A DNA stretch of 64,000 nucleotides from Rhipicephalus microplus (Eukaryota > Arthropoda > Arachnida > Ixodida > Ixodidae): the NCBI RefSeq assembly GCF_043290135.1, contig NW_027464588.1, positions 1,499,501-1,563,500 on the forward strand, written 5' to 3'. Numbering within the stretch: position 1 is the first letter of the stretch; each line of letters begins with the position of its first letter. Of the stretch, positions 58,127 through 64,000 are shown piece after piece. Under the pieces are notes generated by a model that saw only the letters and a program-made list of their open reading frames with translations, was not told the origin of the DNA and did not search any database. A program made the position numbers and the translations under genes.

Positions 58127-58567
58127 GTGTTTACACAGTTTGATAATACCAGAGAACGCCTATCTCGCACCCAGGCGCCCATAGGGTTCCGGTGGCGTAC
58201 TCTCACACCCAGACGCCATTTTGCTCTGGACTGCAAAGGCGTGTATGTATTGCGCCAGGTTAAGATGGCAGACGGCTGCTCTGAGACTTTATTTCCGAAA
58301 AGCTTCTGTTCACTCTACTGCCGATTACTATGGAAGCCGTTTCGACACCACTACGCCGTGTTTGAATGCGAAAATAATCAGCGCAAGAGGAAGTTAATAC
58401 TGAGCGCTGCCCGTGAAGACCACAACACGATGCGAAAACTGCACGGGTGCGGTATTTCGAGATTGCATATACTTCCATCCACAATGACAAAGGCCGAGCT
58501 TCGCAGCCAACGGATAATTTTAATTAACGGCGAAAATATATATATGAACTCAGTAAGAGTGCGCTAG
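58127..58567 (+). other. THAP-like open frame in duplication copy B
   Basis: Counterpart of 33824-34240: MADGCSETLFPKSFCSLYCR, YAVFECENNQRKRKLILSAA, then SRLHILPSTMTKAELRSQRI, extended at the C-terminus by a few codons. It has the same open length as copy A despite scattered substitutions. Function unknown. Confidence 0.3.
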
Positions 58568-60254
58568 TAAATACATTTATTGCATGTACTCAAGTGGGAC
58601 GCGAACTGTTTCCCTTTAAATCAGTAATTTCCGTGCAGTATGCCTGTAGTATGCGGCACCAAACCATCCCCGTACTGATTCCCAGGCAGCATGCCAATAC
58701 TATAGTAGGAGACATTATGACTCACCCGTGCGTGCACACTGTGCGCATATTCAGTACAAATGTAACAGCGCACTCCCGCGATGCAAAGAAACGCGAACAG
58801 CGGAAAGTGTGGCTTTTGACTCAGCCGAACTGCGACGGTCCTTGACTGTCAATTATCGAATTCGCGTGTCCAGCCGGTGCCACTATAAAATCTTGCTCTG
58901 GCTGGCACTTTTTACCACGTGTGTTCTAAGTGCCAGGTATAACTGGCAAACCACAAGCACATGCGGCGCATGAGCACAAGCCGGAGCAGGATTCTGGGGA
59001 CGCCTACTCAAAATACAAGTTTTGCCGAGAGACTGTCAAGACATGTCAAAGTATGAATGGCTGAAAAGCCACACCTTCCCCACACCTGCTGAAGCTGCTT
59101 CCGCAATCGGTAACACACGTGCTGTAGACATTCCACAGTGTCAATGAAGGTCTTTTAGACGTTTCACACACAAAAAAACACCCCAACTTCGCAGTAAAGA
59201 AAAAGTGCGAAACACCCTTACAGTTGGACTGAAGTTGGGAAGTTTCACTTTTGATTTGCGGAGCGTTTGGGAGCATGGCAGTTCAAGGTGTCGCTTCGCC
59301 ACGCTTCTGACAGGTTGCACGACACGCTTCGAAATTATGGCGGCACGCACTAGACTCACTTCGCTGTTATGTTAAGGATTTCGTGCCTTTTTGCGAATAA
59401 CAAATAAAGAAGTCCTATTTACCAATACAGCTGACGGAAGAATTAAATACGGCACTCTACGCCTGTCACGTTCCGGTGTAAGATGAACGCATGCCTGACA
59501 TTGAGAAATAACAGTAGTATACGAGCCGTAATGTCTGCTGAAGGCCCAGAACTGCCATACTTAGGATGTTCAGTTTTCTGTGCGCATACTGAGCCGGCGA
59601 ACAAAAAAAGAAGACTTAGAAGACAGTTCAGCTTCGCCTTCAGGAAAAAAACACGATTGCCTAATCGGGCACCGTGCGCATTGACTTCAACCGTGTAAAA
59701 GAAAGGGAACGCTTCTGCGTGTAGCACTAGCCATTTAAAGCTACCCTTGAATGCGTACTACAAGTACAGTTCCAAAGTGTCCACTAACCTATAATTATTT
59801 CTTTCGCAAATGCGCGAAGTACACCCTACGCATGCGTAATGTGTGACTGTGCAGCTGCATACTTTGTAGTGTGCGGGCAGGTTTAATTAAGTACCTGAAA
59901 GCCCCAGTCAAGGGTTATTAAATAAGGAATGGGTCAACAAATGCAGGTTACAGACAGTGATCCGGATGACGAACAGTATATGCAGTTATGTTGTCCGCAA
60001 AAGTTGATGAACACATTATGGTTGCACTGTCACGGGGTAGGCCATTCCAGTTCACTTAAACTACACATTTATTCCACAATTTGTGTATTTTCACTGTCAG
60101 TGTTATTCTACGATTCCGCCATGCACTATTACATACGTTGGTTAGTCCCCTCCCGCTACATGGCATTCTTATAGCGTTTTACCTTTATTTATTTACGAGG
60201 CAGTTTTAAGCACTGGTATGGCTCCGTAGTGGAACGCCTGAAGATCTCTGAAGA

Positions 60255-60490
60255 TACTATATTAACTATTACGATTGCATTATCTGGGAATTTACGTCTC
60301 AAAACCACAATACAATTATGGAGGAATGCCTTAGTAAAGGGTTACGGAATTTTAGACCATCCTGGGTTGACAGCGCACATTCAACGGGCGTCTACCATTT
60401 TGTCTCCATCAAAATACGACCGCCACGGCTGGGATAAAACCATCGACCTCCGTGTGAGCAACTGAGCATAGTAGACCCTGATCTACCATG
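60255..60490 (-). mobile_element. Old, diverged Ruka-type SINE (copy B)
   Basis: Paralogue of 36905-37135. Copy B lacks the ~156 bp found in A at 36727-36882 just before it. Confidence 0.65.
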
Positions 60491-61739
60491 AAACGCAAAC
60501 GAAAAGAAATTGGTTTCATGTTACGTAAAACATACACGTGCTATCACATAACATAATGAAATCGTACACAAGAAAAACATCTTCACATACAATGTGACCC
60601 TATTTCAAAACATTACAGGCCATACCATGTAACTATACTGTAAATCTTATATTGCAGTCATAGCCCAATGCACACAAAAATATAAATTATAAATCTAAGA
60701 ATTTGACCACCATATGGGCAAGAAAAAAAGAACATAAAACATATACGTGATCATATACCATCGCGTCCCTTCTAATGCGCAATGTTTTCAAGTTTCTCGG
60801 TGAACAAGAAAATGTACAAGCTAGCGTGCATTGTTTAAAAGGTATTGCACTAATTAGCGCAACGTCTGTTTATCATAGTTATTTCGTGCGCGTGGAAGTA
60901 TCCACTCTTCACTTTCCCAATAACACTCGCCGATTTGAAATTAGGGCTGCAGTCACAGCCTTTGTAGCGCTGACGTACGTAAATTTCGGAATTCAATTGC
61001 TATGCGGCCGTGTCTACAGTGGTTAGACGAACCGAGGCTTCAATGAGAGAGAGAGAGAACTTATTCACAGAAAGGCAAAAGGGTCGACCCCAAGTGCAGT
61101 CTGTTCTGGACTGCTGCTCTACACTAGGAAGGGGTGACAGGGGAACGAAAGAGTTTTAAATGGCAATTTAAAGCTAAAGAAAGATAAAAATATGTTCTAT
61201 TTAAAGACTTGCCCGCTGTCCAGTGACTTGCAGCTATGCTACGGCGGCTTCTATTGCCATATTGTTGCTGCTGGCATCAGGCCAAATTTACGTAATACTG
61301 CCCAAAAACCGCAATCTACTCCCTACAGGCGCTATAGTGGAAACTTACCTCTCCTCTGCAAAGTCTTTGCACCCTTGCTTTCAAAGTGGTGAGTGCCATT
61401 GGCAAAAAAAAAAAAAGAATTGAGATTGAACGAGAAGTTTTGAAGCACTAAAAAAAAACAGGGACAATGTGTCAATGGTAAATTATCCCTCAGTTCTCTT
61501 TATACATAAAAAGAATTCCTGTTTCTAGAAAGCGGGAGTGCGTAGCGATGACATTTAGGCGTTTCATGGCACTCCCCAGTTTGTACCATTTGGGCAGACT
61601 CGTTGGCATTGTATTGTTTGATGTCCAACTGTAAAACGGCCCAGATAATCTGTTCACGCGTGCACCGCAGGTTCATATGTGCTAGGAAACTTTCTGAAAC
61701 AAACAATGTGTTTGAAGTCCAGTGCTCGCTTTGTGTGAC

Positions 61740-62470
61740 TGTTCTCCTTTAAACGTCAAATAAACAAAACGTTTATTTGATGTTCTGCGCAAGAAAATCG
61801 GTAAATGGTAATCTGGAGGCGCTGCGTTGGAGTGCTTCGAGCGTGCAGCGGAAGCGAACGAGCCCATCAAGTCACATCAAACGTAAGACATGAGTGCTAT
61901 CTGGCAGTTACCTTGGAAAACGAAGCACCCGGCGTGCGCGCCCGTCTTGGAGGTGATAACGTGTAGAATGCGAAGCAACGGGCAAGTACCACCACCGTGT
62001 CGTCGTAGCAAAGCGTTGAAAACACTTGCCTTTTTCTTGCAAGCGTTGCTTAGTCAGCGCAGCGTGATAAACACAACGGTCCTTAAAATTACTTATATAT
62101 GGCTTTTTCAGTAAAAATACACAAATACGGAATATTTACGTGTTGTTATGGTGCCTCAGATATGCACAGTAATTGCTTTTTAATGGAAAATCTCACAAGT
62201 ATGAACGCTGAATCTTGAGAAATATTGGTGGGCGCTGCGGATAGGGTCGGCCGCTTGGGGTATCGTCTATTGCTTCTTGAGGTTCCATTAAGGTTAGACA
62301 AACAGATAATTGTACAGACATACCAACCAAAACTTTTGCGTCGAAGGTCCCCCCAAAACACTATCGTCTTTAAAAAACAAACAGAATAATCGTATTTGAA
62401 TGACACGCACATCACGCCGAGAATAAGGTCCCATAGATTAAAATCAAGGGACCTTAACCGAGAAAACACG
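61740..62470 (-). repeat. GTCT-bearing repeat family, copy in duplication B
   Basis: Nearly identical to 38405-39130, including the AAATAAAC / GTTTATTT inverted repeat near 61755-61790. Confidence 0.75.
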
Positions 62471-62576
62471 GCGGTGGCGGCGGCACACCGACGTGTCGAA
62501 GCGCACTAATATACCGTCGTCTCGCCGCTCCACAGCGGCTCCGCTGAGAGGCGCCCTACAAGAAATGAGTGCGCAG

Positions 62577-63485
62577 CCACTCACCAGGCCCCATATGGAA
62601 TTTTAGTTAGACAGTGGAAGTTATTGGGTGTCGGATGAGGAACGTATTGCCACAAAAATTTTTTGACTCAGTTCATTACGAGTGGAAAAAACAGGATTTT
62701 TGAAGCGGCGCGAAACGAGGTTGAGAAGATGCGGCTCGAGACCCTCGCCGCTCCTCCGCGTAGGCTTCGCAAGCCAAACCTCTTCCCCACCCTCTCCGGC
62801 ATCCGACAAAGTAATGACGTTCGCATGACGTGCCCACACAAGCCCAGCCCCCGTGCACGCGAGCAGCGTTGCTTTGTTGACCAGCATTATTTTGTGGTCT
62901 TCTGCCTGTTTCTGCGGGATTGTTTGGAAACGCTGGCTTAGACGCGGTAGAGTAGATGAGCATATTGAGTGCGCGAACACGTAGGAGCGTTCCACGGCGG
63001 TCGTCTGCTCAATGCGCTGACCGCGGGGACCCGAACGCATGTGAAACGCTGGCAAATTAGCCCCGCATATCTTAGCACTTCACGGGAAGAAATCTAAGAA
63101 AAACGCGCACAATTTTTCATTGCGTCTCATTATTTATTTTAAGTTTTATTAATCTCTTAAAGCAACAAATACATAAACTACGCATGTTGTGTTAAATAAT
63201 TTTTTCCATGTCACGTGGTATACTGTTTACAACGTCAGAGCAAAGTCGTCTACGTAGAGGACCAACGTCACCACATTGCCGTGTACGTAGGGCCATTCCT
63301 ACGACCACGTCATTCATGCCCTCATTCTCTACGCGTGCGCTGGTAAAGGGGAGGAAGAGCAGCTTTCATCTTGAAATTTGATCCATTTCCGCGGCGCGTA
63401 GCGTTGCAAAGTTTGGCAGACGTGATCATGAACGCCTCGTCTACATTGCGCTTGTCAGCTGAAATTCGGCAAACCTGGTGAGTGG
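62577..63485. mobile_element. Uninterrupted MITE with CCACTCACCAGG TIRs (copy B)
   Basis: 909 bp between CCACTCACCAGG (62577-62588) and CCTGGTGAGTGG (63474-63485). It holds the P-element empty site GCTCAAT at 63007-63013. The open frames (e.g. 62621-63055 minus) recur in all copies and have no protein motif. Confidence 0.75.
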
Positions 63486-63799
63486 CCCTTTAAAAGAAGT
63501 TCAACAACCTAAGGGAAGGGGGAGCCCCTATAGGAGCACGTCAACGTGTTTACATCTGATGGGGCCAAACAACCTTGCGAGAACTTGCTCCGAACGATGT
63601 TTATGTCGACTGCCGTAACACGATGAAAGTCTATTAGGTACAGCCACAGCTTGCGCACATGCCGCACACCAAGTTTGGGAATCTGCCTATCACGATTATA
63701 CTCATGGAAGAAAAACCGTACATGCCTACTGCATTGACGCTTTTGTGAACGAAGCAGTGCGAACTTTACGAACTCGTGAATCGCTTAGTGCTCGTGTGC

Positions 63800-63932
63800 C
63801 GCACTTACTGACATGCTTTGGCCGCAAATAACACACACACACAAAGTTAAGAAACACTCAACGTCAAGCACAAGCGGTCGTTGAGTGTTTCTTTACTTTG
63901 TGTGTGTTTTTTGTGGCCAAAGCAAGTCAGTA
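63800..63932. repeat. Fold-back (long hairpin), copy B
   Basis: Paralogue of 44477-44607: gctttggccgc..., gaaacactcaacg, loop aagcacaagc, cgttgagtgtttc, ...ggccaaagc. A few substitutions weaken the inner arms slightly compared with copy A. Confidence 0.85.
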
Positions 63933-64000
63933 AGCAAGTACTAACCAGGACAACAATCAGTATTGCCACACTTCTTCAGTTTTCAGAGTTGTGGAGGTGT

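Larger units (their letters stand above)
57685..64000 (+). repeat. Segmental/dispersed duplication, copy B (open at window end)
   Basis: Direct counterpart of 33378-44700 lacking its large insertions. It includes the THAP-like frame (58127-58567), diverged SINE (60255-60490), GTCT-family copy (61740-62470), uninterrupted MITE (62577-63485) and fold-back (63800-63932). It runs past the window end. Confidence 0.9.

Noticed and set aside
62621..63055. 144-codon frame, also at 39276-39677 and 4306-4638
   Set aside because: Lies within a MITE and recurs only with it; no protein motif.

Overview
This window is eukaryotic nuclear DNA, most probably from a hard tick (Ixodida). It is AT-leaning and has no bacterial-style gene packing. 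It carries (TA)n, (CA)n, (TCTA)n, (GTCT)n and (AG)n microsatellites and layers of transposable elements. These include tRNA-derived SINEs of the Ruka type, Penelope-like retroelements with a GIY-YIG domain, LTR retrotransposons, several non-LTR fragments, a THAP/P-element transposon, a mariner remnant and MITEs. The tick assignment rests on recognising these families and is an inference. Most open frames are microsatellite read-through or chance; only one host-type protein gene was found.

Layout. 1-6430: old repeats (a GTCT-bearing family, MITE ends, an RNase H fragment of a non-LTR element, a perfect hairpin, a minisatellite-bearing repeat). 7234-9552: a SINE with clean target-site duplications (TSDs) and the 5' part of a CR1/L2-like non-LTR element with a 2A-like peptide. 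9797-15800: a Penelope cluster with two long copies facing each other tail to tail. 15945-21505: a non-LTR reverse transcriptase (RT) broken first by a 2.45 kb gag-remnant LTR element (TSD CCGT) and then by an antisense RNase H-bearing non-LTR element. 25181-27410: a compact LTR element with 107 bp LTRs, gag only, embedded in TA/CA microsatellites. 28-33 kb: little that can be recognised.

33378-44700 (copy A) and 57685-64000 (copy B, running off the window) are direct copies of one block about 24 kb apart. Copy A carries two large additions that B lacks: a minisatellite-bearing repeat (~0.8 kb) and a complete P-element-type transposon (39669-43680). The transposon has terminal inverted repeats (TIRs), a 7 bp TSD and a polyadenylation signal. 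It encodes a THAP domain and a 580-residue RNase H-like transposase block, broken upstream by a frameshift and a stop. Copy B preserves the empty site. A 398 bp solo LTR is nested in the transposon's 5' part. Between the copies lie a degenerate ~130-150 bp tandem array with a long-TIR MITE, a second MITE, a non-LTR C-terminus, an intact intronless CDK1-like kinase gene (51687-52607, minus; PSTAIRE helix read as PMTTIRE), a duplicated retroelement 3' UTR and a mariner remnant.

The genes do not form a pathway: this is a transposon graveyard around one kinase gene that looks like a retrocopy. The best leads are the P element with its empty allele, the gag-only mini-LTR element, the CDK-like gene, the 2A-bearing non-LTR 5' end and the duplicated 131 bp fold-back. 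All coordinates were read by eye; family names come from motif recognition, not database search.
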